From positions 1-51,419 of the forward strand of contig NZ_JPUG01000027.1 of the NCBI RefSeq assembly GCF_000739015.1: a stretch of 51,419 nt of DNA, given 5' to 3'. The notes below the pieces were generated by a model. That model did no database searches, had not been told where the DNA came from, and saw only the letters and a program-made list of their open reading frames with translations. The stretch comes from Microvirga sp. BSC39. GTDB lineage: Bacteria; Pseudomonadota; Alphaproteobacteria; Rhizobiales; Beijerinckiaceae. Below are positions 33,190 to 43,770 of this stretch, one piece after another (position 1 is the stretch's first letter; every line of letters starts with the position of its first letter). The translations under genes and the position numbers were made by a program.

Positions 33190-33565
33190 CTAATGCTGCA
33201 AGCGGCGGGTTTGAATAGTGTGTCGTTCTATCCGTTCTCTCTCCCTCAGAATGCTCTCACCGCGTCCGACGTAGACGTCGGCCGGCGTGAGGTTGTCAAG
33301 GCTTTCGTGGTAGCGCCGGTGATTGTAATGCGCCACAAAGGCCTCGATCTGCGCCTCCAGGTCGCCCGGCAGGAAGTAGTTCTCCAGCAGGATGCGGTTC
33401 TTGAGCGTCTGGTGCCAGCGCTCGATCTTGCCCTGTGTCATGGGATTAAACGGCGCCCCACCCACGTGGCTCATGCCTTTGCCCTCCAGCCACGAGGCCA
33501 AATCCGCCGAGATGTAACCCGAGCCGTTATCCGACAGCAGCCGGGTCCGGCCCACGGGCTCACTC
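33190..33565 (-). pseudogene. IS3-family transposase OrfB, C-terminal fragment
   Basis: The C-terminal integrase core is readable: RTRLLSDNGSGYISADLASW (second catalytic Asp), SHVGGAPFNPMTQGKIERWH (catalytic Glu) and LEAQIEAFVAHYNHRRYHES, ending LTPADVYVGRG and about 24 more residues. The N-terminal half and OrfA are missing. The fragment joins directly onto the 3' end of the HpaB-like gene at about 33565. Confidence 0.85.
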
Positions 33566-35110
33566 GGCAGCAGGCGCGATTGGGACCGGCTCGGCTGCCT
33601 GCGGGAGGGCCGGCACCTCACATCCGGTAGCGCAGCAGCGGCCGGGCTGCTTGGAGACGCGCTGGCCCTGGTCGACGACGTCGCGGTCGAGCAGGCTCTC
33701 GACGAGCTCGACCTTCTCCATGACCGGATAGTTGCGCCAGATCTCCCGCTTCATCGCCTCGGGCGAGCCGCCGCCGTGCAGGGAAATGAGAGAATACCAC
33801 CCGCCCTGATGCGAAACCGTGAGATCCTCAATGAAGCGGGCCACCTCCATGCGCTGCTCCATCGGGATATCGGGGCGTCCGCCGAGCACGGCCGTCAGCG
33901 AGGCGGCCGTCTCCGGGTTGTGATCCTCGTCCGGCCCCGGCAGGGCCACGATCAGACCGCCCGATACGTAATGGGCGATCTTGTGCATGTCGTAGATCTT
34001 GGTCGCGAGCAGCAGCTTGCCGATGTTGGAGAACACCGCGTCCGGCATGACGGAGCCAGCCGGGTCCTTCGTGCAGTAGACGGACGACGCAACACCGCAG
34101 GCATAGAAGCTCTCGGTGATGGTGATCAGATCGACCATCTGCTCTCGGATGTGACCATGGCGGTCCGGATCGAGCCCATTCGCCTCGATCATCAAGGCTC
34201 CCGCGCCGATGAGGAGATCCCCAAAGCCCGCACGCGCGCCGATGCAGGAGTGACGGTGGTGGGTTGCATAGGAGGTGGTGAGAAAGCCGCCCTCCTCGTA
34301 TTCACCCGCAAGGAACACGCGGTCGTGCGGCACGAACACGTCGTCGAAGATCACGACACCCGTGGACTGGCCGTACTTGGCTGAGAACCTCGCCGCAGCC
34401 TCGCCCGGCCGGCCTGCGGGCCTCGCCACAATAGTCACGCCAGGCGCGTCCACAGGGACGGCACAGCACACCGCAAAATCCGCGTCCTCCTTAGTGTGTG
34501 TGCGGCAAGGCATGACGAGGAAATCGTGCATGTAGGGCGCACCTGTGACGATGGCCTTTGTACCGCGAAGGACAATGCCGTCGGAACGGCGCTCCTTGAT
34601 GTGCACGTAGACGTCCGGGTTCGACTGCTGTCCCGGGCGCTTCGAGCGGTCACCCTTCGCATCCGTCATAGCGACGCCGAGCGTCAGGTCCCGATCCTGA
34701 ACGTCATGCAGATAATTCAGGAAACGCTGCGAATAGTCGGTGCCGTGATTGTCGTCAGTGCGCTTCGTCGCTTGGAATAGCCCGTTCAGGGCATCGTGAG
34801 TGAGATAGCGCTGGGCGCAGCCCGAGACCTTGCACACCAGCCGGACCGCTTCGAGCTTGTAGAGCAGGTCGGTCGAGGTCTCGTCGATGTGCAGCATCCG
34901 GTTGACGATCTTGCCCGATGTGCCCTGCCGCGCCGTCATGATGGCTTGGTGCTCGGTACGATGAGCGAAGTCATAGGTCACGCCGACGCCGTTGATGCCG
35001 GGAGCCAGCAGCGGTTCATCGGCGACGCTCTCGACCTTCTGGCCATTGACGAACACCCGCGGGCTGTAGGCGCGCAGGGACTCCCGGTAGGCGGCGGCGT
35101 CCATCAGCAT
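33560..35110 (-). CDS. 4-hydroxyphenylacetate 3-hydroxylase family protein (HpaB/AbfD fold)
   Basis: A 516-residue acyl-CoA-dehydrogenase-fold flavoprotein. The start at 35110 follows GAGGAGG. It resembles 4-hydroxybutyryl-CoA dehydratase (AbfD) along its length (MLMDAAAYRESLRAYSPRVF; TLGVAMTDAKGDRSKRPGQQ; HHRHSCIGARAGFGD; SLHGGGSPEAMKREIW). Of the AbfD Fe-S ligands only two positions are kept (C98, H285). The others read Y102 and A292. So a FADH2-dependent hydroxylase or a cluster-less relative is more likely than the radical dehydratase. It is divergent from a TetR-led operon with paired operators between. The last few codons abut an IS3 fragment and may be altered. Confidence 0.82.
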   Translation of the reverse strand: MLMDAAAYRESLRAYSPRVFVNGQKVESVADEPLLAPGINGVGVTYDFAHRTEHQAIMTARQGTSGKIVNRMLHIDETSTDLLYKLEAVRLVCKVSGCAQRYLTHDALNGLFQATKRTDDNHGTDYSQRFLNYLHDVQDRDLTLGVAMTDAKGDRSKRPGQQSNPDVYVHIKERRSDGIVLRGTKAIVTGAPYMHDFLVMPCRTHTKEDADFAVCCAVPVDAPGVTIVARPAGRPGEAAARFSAKYGQSTGVVIFDDVFVPHDRVFLAGEYEEGGFLTTSYATHHRHSCIGARAGFGDLLIGAGALMIEANGLDPDRHGHIREQMVDLITITESFYACGVASSVYCTKDPAGSVMPDAVFSNIGKLLLATKIYDMHKIAHYVSGGLIVALPGPDEDHNPETAASLTAVLGGRPDIPMEQRMEVARFIEDLTVSHQGGWYSLISLHGGGSPEAMKREIWRNYPVMEKVELVESLLDRDVVDQGQRVSKQPGRCCATGCEVPALPQAAEPVPIAPAAE

Positions 35111-35140
35111 GGCTTCCTCCTCGAGGGCTGTTCCGAGTTT

Positions 35141-35181
35141 TTAACATTGTTAGAACCGCTCAAACTTGAACAATGTTAGAA
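35141..35181. promoter_or_regulatory. Paired TetR-type operators between the HpaB-like gene and tetR
   Basis: TAACATTGTTA (35142-35152, itself palindromic) is followed by the inverted copy GAACAATGTTAGAA (35168-35181). The shared sequence is TAACATTGTT on opposite strands, centres about 27 bases apart. They lie directly upstream of both the HpaB-like gene (start 35110) and the TetR gene (start 35218), so one regulator can control both directions. Confidence 0.7.
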
Positions 35182-35217
35182 TTTCTGTCAACTGTTTCGG
35201 ACTCGGAGGTATTCGAC

Positions 35218-35847
35218 ATGGCGGTTCGGCGGGCGGAGCGACGGCAGGCGGTCAGCGACCACAAGCGCGCCCTCATCCTGGAGGCGGCGCGCGAGGTGTT
35301 CGCCACTGAAGGGCTGGAGGGGGCAAGCTTGCGCGCCATCGCGTCGCGGGCCGGCTACACCCCAGGGGCGCTCTACTTCCATTTTGATTCCAAGGAAGCG
35401 ATCTATGCCGAGGTGTTGCACGGATCGCTCGCCGCGCTCGGCCTGACGGTTGACGAGGCGGTGGCGAAGGCCCAGGGAGCCGAGGCGAGGCTAAGGGCCG
35501 CCGCGATGGCGTTCTTCCGATTCTATGCTGGAAACCCGCGCGACCTCGACCTCGGCTTCTATCTCTTCCGGGGCGGCATGAGACCCAAGGGGCTTGGGCG
35601 TGAGCGTGACATGTCCCTGAACGACAGCCTCGAAGCGGCCCTTCGTCCGATCGCCGAGGCCGCCGAGGCGATGGGCTCCCCACGCACGGAGGCGGACCTT
35701 CTCATGGTCGACACCTTCGCTCACGCCACGGGGCTCCTGCTCCTGCTACACACGGGCCGCATCCGCATGTTTGGCGCATCCGCAGCCGAGCGCATGGAAG
35801 CCTATGTCGATGAGCGCATCAACCTTCTGAGACAGGAGACACGGTAA
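35218..35847 (+). CDS. TetR family transcriptional regulator
   Basis: About 209 residues from the ATG at 35218, preceded by GGAGG. The ATG at 35173 lies within the operator. The HTH is ALILEAAREVFATEGLEGAS followed by LRAIASRAGYTPGALYFHFDSKEAIYAEVLHG. The C-terminal domain is helical (FFRFYAGNPRDLDLGFYLFRGG; VDTFAHATGLLLLLHTGRIRMFG). The stop overlaps the next start (TAATG at 35845-35849), so translation of the isochorismatase gene is coupled. It probably responds to an aromatic or acyl-CoA intermediate of the local pathway. Confidence 0.9.
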   Translation: MAVRRAERRQAVSDHKRALILEAAREVFATEGLEGASLRAIASRAGYTPGALYFHFDSKEAIYAEVLHGSLAALGLTVDEAVAKAQGAEARLRAAAMAFFRFYAGNPRDLDLGFYLFRGGMRPKGLGRERDMSLNDSLEAALRPIAEAAEAMGSPRTEADLLMVDTFAHATGLLLLLHTGRIRMFGASAAERMEAYVDERINLLRQETR

Positions 35848-36377
35848 TGCCCGCTCTCGACCGCGATCACTCTACCCTTCTCGTCGTCGACATCCAGGGC
35901 AGGCTCATGCCGGCCATCGAGGACGGGCCCGCCGTCATCGCGAACGCGAGGCGTCTTGTCGATGCGGCGGCGCTCCTCGAGGTCCCTGTCCTGTTTACGG
36001 AGCAGAACCCGGCTGGGCTGGGCCCAACGGTGCAGGAACTCACTCCGTCCGGTCCCGTCGCCCACAAGATGACCTTCAACGCGGTACGCTCGCCGGGCTT
36101 CCTGGACAGATTGCCGGCGGAGCGGGCGATCGTCGTGGCCGGCTGCGAGGCGCATGTCTGCGTATTGCAGACGGTGCTCGGCCTTCTATCGCACGGCAGG
36201 CAGGTCTTCGTTGTCCGGGATGCTCTCGGATCTCGGCGTACGGAGAGCAAGGAAACCGCCGTTCGCCGCATGGAGCGGCATGGCGCCGAGATCGTCACGT
36301 CCGAGATGGTGACTTTTGAATGGCTCACCACCTGCGAGCACCCGCGGTTCCGGGAGGTCGCCGCGCTTATCAAGTGA
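35847..36377 (+). CDS. Isochorismatase-family hydrolase
   Basis: A 176-residue cysteine hydrolase. The catalytic triad is in place: D15 (TLLVVDIQ), K74 (VAHKMTFNAV) and C105 (GCEAHVCVLQT). The cis-peptide segment VVAGCEAHVCV and the ARRLVDAAALLEVPVLFTEQNP motif are typical. The family includes nicotinamidase, N-carbamoyl amidases and isochorismatase. The substrate here is unknown. It is coupled to the TetR gene and followed 48 bases later by the DsbA-like gene. Confidence 0.87.
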   Translation: MPALDRDHSTLLVVDIQGRLMPAIEDGPAVIANARRLVDAAALLEVPVLFTEQNPAGLGPTVQELTPSGPVAHKMTFNAVRSPGFLDRLPAERAIVVAGCEAHVCVLQTVLGLLSHGRQVFVVRDALGSRRTESKETAVRRMERHGAEIVTSEMVTFEWLTTCEHPRFREVAALIK

Positions 36378-36425
36378 AACTGGATGCGAGAACTGAGGTG
36401 TTCGCGAACAAGCAGGAGAATGGGG

Positions 36426-37082
36426 ATGGAAGCAACCTGGTACCTCGACGTGGTGTCGCCGTATGCCTACCTCGCCTTGGGCGAGGTCGAGGAGTTGGGC
36501 CGCACGATCCCGATCAAGTACAAGCCCATCCTGTTCGCGGGCCTGCTGAAGCACTACGGGCACCTCGGCCCCGCCGAGATCCCTTCAAAGCGTATCCACA
36601 CCTACCGCCTGTGCATCTTTGAGGCTCAGCGGCGCGGGATTGATCTGCGCTTCCCTCCGGTTCATCCCTTTAATCCGCTTCGAGCGCTTCGCATCCTGTG
36701 CGCCCTTGGCGCCGAGCCGGGAGCGGTTCGGCGCGTCATGGATCACGTTTGGCGCGAGGGGCATGATCCCAATGAGGACGGTGTCTGGGAGGAGCTATGC
36801 CGGGATCTCGGAATTGACCGTTCGGATCTCCAGGAAGACGCCGCCGCTGCCAAGGCGGCCCTGCGCACCAACACTGAGGAAGCCATTGCCCAAGGGGTCT
36901 TCGGAGTACCTGCCCTCGTCATCGGTCGCGAGCTCTTCTGGGGTGTCGATGCGCTGCCGCTAGCGCGGGCCTACCTCTCCGACCCAAATCTGTTCCGAAC
37001 TGGAAGGATGGCGTCTGTCGATGCAATCGTGAACCCGTTGGCTCGACCAGCCCAGCAAATGACGGTCGCTCCATCAGTATAA
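36426..37082 (+). CDS. DsbA-like thioredoxin family protein, 2-hydroxychromene-2-carboxylate isomerase type
   Basis: About 218 residues from the ATG at 36426, with AGGAG 8 bases upstream. The N-terminus ATWYLDVVSPYAYLALGEVE carries the SPY motif of HCCA isomerases in place of the CxxC of DsbA. PSKRIHTYRLCIFEAQRRGI, the helical insert and QGVFGVPALVIGRELFWGVD match glutathione-dependent isomerases of aromatic degradation. Together with the HpaB-like hydroxylase it suggests an aromatic-compound pathway. It lies within the TetR operon. Confidence 0.87.
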   Translation: MEATWYLDVVSPYAYLALGEVEELGRTIPIKYKPILFAGLLKHYGHLGPAEIPSKRIHTYRLCIFEAQRRGIDLRFPPVHPFNPLRALRILCALGAEPGAVRRVMDHVWREGHDPNEDGVWEELCRDLGIDRSDLQEDAAAAKAALRTNTEEAIAQGVFGVPALVIGRELFWGVDALPLARAYLSDPNLFRTGRMASVDAIVNPLARPAQQMTVAPSV

Positions 37083-37127
37083 AGCCGCTGGGCTTCGCGT
37101 CTGTATCTAAACTGTCTGGAGGCTCCC

Positions 37128-38831
37128 ATGATCATGGCTTTCTCGCCCGAAGCGGTCGCCGACCGCTACGGCACGCATAAGGTTCTCAATCAGGCTCAGC
37201 CTGCCAGCGGGTTCAACGCCTTCACGGGTGACGTCGTTCTCAAGTCCGCCGTCGAACGTGAGGCACCTTGGGTGGCGCATCGCTGCGATGCACTCGGAGC
37301 GCTCGCCGGTGATGAGTACGTGCAAGAACTGGCGCGCTTAGCGAACCGCCACTTGCCCGAACTCAAGACGCATGACCGCTTCGGCAATCGCATTGATTGG
37401 GTCGATTTCCATCCGAGCTGGCACGAGCTGATATCTTTGGCATGGAAGCACGAGGTTCCTAACCTCGCCTGGCGCACGAACCAGAAGAACGGCCACTACG
37501 CTCGTGCGGTGCTGTCCTATATCTGGAATCAGGTCGAGCAGGGGACGGCCTGCCCAACGGGCATGGCCTATGCATCCTATGCAGGCTTAGCCGCCGAACC
37601 CGCGCTCACCATCTGGGCCGAGAAGGCTAAGGGAACGGTATATGAGTTCAGCCGCAGGGAAGTGGGCGAGAAGCCATCTGTTGTTATTGGCTACGCGATG
37701 ACGGAGAAGCAGGGCGGCTCGGATCTGCGTGAGACGCAGACCACGGCGCGCTTCTCGCATTCCGCCGACTACCACGGAAAGACGGCCCATTGGTATGAGC
37801 TGACCGGCCACAAGTGGTTCTGCTCGGTGCCGCAGTCCGACGGCTTCTTTACGCTAGCCAAGGTAGACGGTGAGGTAACCTGCTTCTTCCTGCCGCGCAC
37901 CCTGCCAGACGGGAGCTACAACCGCTTCTACGTGCAGCGGCTCAAGGATAAGGCGGGCAACAAGTCCAATGCCTCGAGCGAGGTGGAGTATGCCGGGACG
38001 CTGGCGATCCGCGTCGGCGAGGAGGGCAAAGGCATCCGGGAGATCCTCTCGCACGCGCACCTGACCCGGCTTGACTTCGCCGTCGGCTCGGCCGGTCTCA
38101 TGCGCCAGTCGCTGACCCTTGCCCTGAACCATACGACGACCCGCAACGCCTTCGGCACTAAGATCGCGGATCAGCCGATGATGACCAATGTGCTGGCCGA
38201 CATGGCCGTTGAAGTTGAGGCGGCGACGCTGATGGCGCTGCGCGTGGCTCGCGCCACCGACGATCTGGACGGCGTCGAGCATGAGCGGCTGCTTGCCCGC
38301 GTGGCGACACCTGCTGCCAAGTTCTTCAACTGCTCGCGGGCGCCGTCCATCGCTTACGAGGCGCTGCAATGTCATGGTGGTAACGGCTTCATCGAGGAAA
38401 ACCCGATGGCGAGGCTTTACCGCGAAGCCCCGCTCAACAGCATTTGGGAAGGCACGGCCAACATGATGTGCATGGACGTGCGCCGCGCGATGATCAAGGA
38501 CCCACGCACCATCAACGCTCTGTTCGATGAAGTGAGGCCTCTGAAGGGCCAGGACGCACGCTTCGATGCAATGATCCAGCACACTGAGATCTTGGTGCGT
38601 GAGGCGGTCAAAGATGAATTCCTCGCCCGTCCGATGACCGAGGCGGTGGCCCGCCTTCTTCAGGGGGCTGAACTGCTGCGTTACAGTACGCAGCAGGTAA
38701 ACGACATCTTCCTCGGCACACGCCCCCCCGGCGTCTCGGGCGCGTGGGGCTCCCACTACGGAACCCTCGCTATGACAGTCACCCAGTTTGTCGCCAAGAT
38801 CGTCATGGAACGCGCCATGGTTTCCCGGTGA
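37128..38831 (+). CDS. Acyl-CoA dehydrogenase family protein, AidB-like
   Basis: A 567-residue protein (an ATG at 37134 is equally possible). It is longer than ordinary acyl-CoA dehydrogenases, and its segments are those of the AidB group: VVIGYAMTEKQGGSDLRETQ, YELTGHKWFCSVPQSDGFF, LSHAHLTRLDFAVGSAGLM, ALQCHGGNGFIEENPMARLY and the hallmark APLNSIWEGTANMMCMDVRR. AidB binds FAD and DNA in the adaptive response. Homologues in other bacteria act in isovaleryl- or aromatic acyl-CoA oxidation. The operon with a TetR regulator, hydrolase and isomerase favours a catabolic role. It ends before a 200-base gap facing ureJ. Confidence 0.85.
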   Translation: MIMAFSPEAVADRYGTHKVLNQAQPASGFNAFTGDVVLKSAVEREAPWVAHRCDALGALAGDEYVQELARLANRHLPELKTHDRFGNRIDWVDFHPSWHELISLAWKHEVPNLAWRTNQKNGHYARAVLSYIWNQVEQGTACPTGMAYASYAGLAAEPALTIWAEKAKGTVYEFSRREVGEKPSVVIGYAMTEKQGGSDLRETQTTARFSHSADYHGKTAHWYELTGHKWFCSVPQSDGFFTLAKVDGEVTCFFLPRTLPDGSYNRFYVQRLKDKAGNKSNASSEVEYAGTLAIRVGEEGKGIREILSHAHLTRLDFAVGSAGLMRQSLTLALNHTTTRNAFGTKIADQPMMTNVLADMAVEVEAATLMALRVARATDDLDGVEHERLLARVATPAAKFFNCSRAPSIAYEALQCHGGNGFIEENPMARLYREAPLNSIWEGTANMMCMDVRRAMIKDPRTINALFDEVRPLKGQDARFDAMIQHTEILVREAVKDEFLARPMTEAVARLLQGAELLRYSTQQVNDIFLGTRPPGVSGAWGSHYGTLAMTVTQFVAKIVMERAMVSR

Positions 38832-39032
38832 CGATCATCGGCACGAGCCTGGATCCGCCGGGAGCGAGCTTTATGGCGGCGGGGCAATACTTGATCAACG
38901 AGACTACTCGACTGAAGCGCGGATGCTTAGCCACCCGAAGGGAACAACCTCCAAGGGGCGCCGCAACCGTGCACACGACCCCTCTTGGCGCAAACTCGAT
39001 CCGCACCTGCCCGCTGCTCCTAGTCGCCAACC

Positions 39033-39605
39033 TCAAATCAGTGACAGAACGACGCCTGCAATGCTGATGCCAGCACCCGCCCAGCGGTGGATCATCCGCC
39101 GGTGACCGAGGACCGTGCCTATTGCGAGGCCCATCCCATGCAGAAGGATGGTCGCCGAGATAAAGCCGAGACAATAAAGGCCTGCTACGGCTTCCATCGG
39201 CATCTCGGCTCCATGGGCGTGGCCGTGGAAGATGGCAAACATTCCGGCCAGGATCATGGCAACAGAGGTGACGCAGCGGACCTCAGCAGCCAGAACTGCG
39301 CCGAAGATAATCACCGAAAAGGCAATGCCCGCCTCGACGGCGGGAATTTCAATGCCTATGAAGCCCATGACGCCACCGACGAGCATCATGGAGGTGAAGC
39401 TCGCCGGAACAGCCCAGAGTGCCCGCCCACCGAGCACGGCCGCGAGGAGACCGACGGCTACCATGACCAGCATGTGGTCAAGACCTCCGAAGGGATGCGC
39501 GAAACCGTCGACTAGACCTGACGCTGCATGGTCCCCAGTATGGGCAAGAGCCGGCATGGCCGCTACCATCATGGGAGCGACAAGAAGGGAATGCTTCAAT
39601 CTCAT
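39033..39605 (-). CDS. ureJ: HupE/UreJ family nickel transporter
   Basis: A 190-residue inner-membrane protein with an N-terminal signal (MRLKHSLLVAPMMVAAMPALAHTGDHA), the HPFGGLDHMLVMVAVGLLAA motif that defines HupE/UreJ, a second His-rich motif FAIFHGHAHGAEMP and about six helices. It is thought to bring Ni2+ across the membrane for urease. It is the last gene of the urea operon, 12 bases after ureG. No other nickel transporter is in the window. Confidence 0.9.
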   Translation of the reverse strand: MRLKHSLLVAPMMVAAMPALAHTGDHAASGLVDGFAHPFGGLDHMLVMVAVGLLAAVLGGRALWAVPASFTSMMLVGGVMGFIGIEIPAVEAGIAFSVIIFGAVLAAEVRCVTSVAMILAGMFAIFHGHAHGAEMPMEAVAGLYCLGFISATILLHGMGLAIGTVLGHRRMIHRWAGAGISIAGVVLSLI

Positions 39606-39617
39606 GGAATTCTCCTG

Positions 39618-40241
39618 TCATGCGCCCGCGGCGAGGCCGCCGGCTCGTTCAATGAATTGCGCGATGGCATCGACGCTGACACCGCCACGGATGTTGCTGA
39701 AGACATAGGGGCGCTGGCCGCGCATGCGCTTCGTGTCCTCCTCCATGATGACAAGATCCGCGCCCACGTACGGCGCAAGGTCGATCTTGTTGATCACCAG
39801 AAGGTCAGAGCGGGTGATGCCTGGGCCGCCCTTGCGGGGGATCTTCTCGCCGCCCGCAACGTCAATGACGTAGATCGTCAGATCCGCGAGTTCGGGCGAG
39901 AAGGTCGCCGACAGATTGTCGCCGCCGGATTCCACCAGCACGATGTCAAGTTCAGGGAAGCGTTTGCGCATGGTTGTGATGGCTGCGAGATTGATCGAGG
40001 CATCCTCTCGGATCGCCGTGTGCGGGCAACCGCCCGTCTCCACGCCGATGATGCGTTCCACCGGAAGGGCACCCGCCACAGTCAGGAGACGGGCATCCTC
40101 CTTCGTGTAGATGTCGTTGGTGATGGCGCAGATGTCGTAGCGCTCGCGGAACGTCTTGCAGAGCGCCTCCATCAGGGCGGTCTTGCCGGAGCCGACCGGC
40201 CCGCCGATGCCAACGCGAAGAGGTCCTGTCTGGGATTTCAT
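39618..40241 (-). CDS. ureG: Urease accessory GTPase UreG
   Basis: 207 residues, the usual length. P-loop [16 protein letters not shown] (about 13-28), the conserved Cys-Pro-His segment [37 protein letters not shown], and the guanine-specificity motif VINKID. It provides GTP hydrolysis for nickel insertion with UreD and UreF. It overlaps ureF by 4 bases. Confidence 0.97.
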   Translation of the reverse strand: MKSQTGPLRVGIGGPVGSGKTALMEALCKTFRERYDICAITNDIYTKEDARLLTVAGALPVERIIGVETGGCPHTAIREDASINLAAITTMRKRFPELDIVLVESGGDNLSATFSPELADLTIYVIDVAGGEKIPRKGGPGITRSDLLVINKIDLAPYVGADLVIMEEDTKRMRGQRPYVFSNIRGGVSVDAIAQFIERAGGLAAGA

Positions 40242-40936
40242 GAGCGGAAAAGCCTCGTATATTGGTTTTCATGATGGAACGAGCCGAGATCGGCCCGAAA
40301 GGTAGCGCCGCCGATATCGTCGAGGGATAGGGTAATAGCCTCCTGCGCGACGTCTCTCACAGTTGCAGCCAAGGCGCTGCAGACCCGGATACCGGTTGTC
40401 TGCCCGATCGGCGCGAGCCGGATGGCTGCCGAGACGAGCGTTTGCACGAGCCCGAAGAGGTAGGCGTTCAGGGTGATTGGGAGAGGTACACCATGCGCCG
40501 CAGCCGCCATGCCGATGGCAATAGGGAACGCGACCTCGCCATCTAAATCGAGCAAACCCGGAGCGGGCCAAGCAGCCAGAGTTGCGTCGAGGAAGCTGCG
40601 CCCCTGCTGGCTCGTCTCGAGGTACAACTCGGCGGAGGGGGAGAACGCCAGGGCAATTTCGTTGACATTCACGAGCGCGGCCTCATGGCCCGCCGCCACG
40701 GCCCGATAGGCGTGGCTCAGCAGGATCGCGTCATTGCGGCCGAAGCCGAGCGTCATCTGATCCCTCAACCACGCAACGAGCGTCTTCTCGTCCCCCACGT
40801 CCCCTGCTTCGACTGCCCATTCCAGCGTGTGGGAATAGGCATAGCAGCCGACCGGGTAGGACGGAGACAGCCAAGCGAACAGCGGCAGGATGCCCTGGCC
40901 CTTCTCCACAACCTGCAGCAGGAGCGCATCATCCAT
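40238..40936 (-). CDS. ureF: Urease accessory protein UreF
   Basis: About 232 residues from the ATG at 40936, which overlaps the end of ureE by 8 bases. A longer frame to 41068 only shadows ureE. UreF hallmarks are [27 protein letters not shown] near the N-terminus and [15 protein letters not shown] and [18 protein letters not shown] segments later. It forms the UreD-UreF-UreG complex that loads nickel on the apo-urease. Confidence 0.95.
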   Translation of the reverse strand: MDDALLLQVVEKGQGILPLFAWLSPSYPVGCYAYSHTLEWAVEAGDVGDEKTLVAWLRDQMTLGFGRNDAILLSHAYRAVAAGHEAALVNVNEIALAFSPSAELYLETSQQGRSFLDATLAAWPAPGLLDLDGEVAFPIAIGMAAAAHGVPLPITLNAYLFGLVQTLVSAAIRLAPIGQTTGIRVCSALAATVRDVAQEAITLSLDDIGGATFRADLGSFHHENQYTRLFRS

Positions 40937-41411
40937 GGCCGTGTCCGTGGTGATGGCCGAAACGACCGCCGTGCTCGTGCTGATGGTATGCGCCACGCAC
41001 CGGACGGAACGGGCGCTCGACGATCTCCGTCCTGGCTCCGAGCCCATGCAGCATCTCGAGCAGCACATGATCGTAGGCGATGTAGATCGCCTCCCGGCTG
41101 ATCTGCGCCGGCACGTGCCGGTTGCCGATGTGCCAAGCTAGGGTGAGGAGATCGAGCGGATCTTCGGTCGAGACCTCAATGAGCTTCTCAGTCGCTGCCT
41201 TCACCTCAACGAGCCAGCCGCTGTCGAGGCGAATGGCGTCTCCGTCCTCGAGTACGTCGGCCTTGTCGAGGTCGAGAAGGAAGGCCGTGCCGCCATCGGC
41301 GTTCAGCAGGATGCGACGTCTGTGTCGGTCGCCGTGGTCGAGGGTGATGATGTCGACAATGCGGTCGGAATCGACGGCATCGCGGCGGATGATGGATGTG
41401 GCGCGGATCAT
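40929..41411 (-). CDS. ureE: Urease accessory protein UreE (nickel metallochaperone)
   Basis: 160 residues. An N-terminal peptide-binding-like domain is followed by a C-terminal metal-binding domain with LAWHIGNRHVPAQI and DHVLLEMLHGLGA. The tail is rich in histidine ([18 protein letters not shown]) and should bind several Ni2+ ions. It lies 2 bases after ureC. Confidence 0.95.
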   Translation of the reverse strand: MIRATSIIRRDAVDSDRIVDIITLDHGDRHRRRILLNADGGTAFLLDLDKADVLEDGDAIRLDSGWLVEVKAATEKLIEVSTEDPLDLLTLAWHIGNRHVPAQISREAIYIAYDHVLLEMLHGLGARTEIVERPFRPVRGAYHQHEHGGRFGHHHGHGHG

Positions 41412-41413
41412 GA

Positions 41414-43140
<1,727 letters not shown>

Positions 43141-43141
<1 letters not shown>

Positions 43142-43761
43142 CAGAGCGCCCCCATCACGCTTTGGCGAAAACCATAGACCTCGCGCTTGCCGGAGAGCGG
43201 CACCAGCGTGACCTCCCGCGTGGAGCCGGGCTCGAACCGCACCGCTGTGCCGGGCGTGATATCAAGACGCATGCCGCGCGCCTTCTCGCGCTCGAACGAC
43301 AGGGCCGGATTGGTTTCGAAAAAGTGGTAGTGGCTCCCGACCTGGATGGGACGGTCGCCTGTGTTCGCCACCGCCAGTACGGTTCGCGGCGCACCCTCGT
43401 TGAAGACGATTTCGCCATCCTGCGCCATCACTCCGCCAGGGACGTCCTGGGAGGCTGCGCCCCGGACCGGATGATGCACGGTGACGAGCTTGGTGCCATC
43501 GGGGAACGTGGCTTCAACCTGAACATCATGGATCATCTCGGCCACGCCCTCCATCACCTGATCGGCGGTGACAACATGGGCGCCTGCCTCCATCAGGTCG
43601 GCGACGGAGCGCCCATCGCGCGCTCCCTCCACCACCGTGTCGGTGATGAGAGCAATCGCCTCCGGGTGGTTGAGCTTCACGCCGCGCTCCAACCGGCGGC
43701 GGGCCACCATGGCGGCCATGGCGATCAGGAGCTTGTCTTTTTCACGAGGTGTAAGTTGCAT
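43141..43761 (-). CDS. ureAB: Urease gamma/beta subunit fusion (UreAB)
   Basis: One 206-residue frame joins the gamma subunit (about 1-100; [32 protein letters not shown]) and the beta subunit (about 105-206; [31 protein letters not shown]). Most bacteria encode these separately as ureA and ureB. Fused forms occur in some alphaproteobacteria and in Helicobacter. With UreC it makes the structural urease. Confidence 0.95.
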
Positions 43762-43770
43762 TGTAGAGTC

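Noticed and set aside
33560..35110. 4-hydroxybutyryl-CoA dehydratase (AbfD) proper
   Set aside because: Two of the four cluster ligands are replaced (Tyr102, Ala292), so the radical [4Fe-4S] mechanism is not supported.
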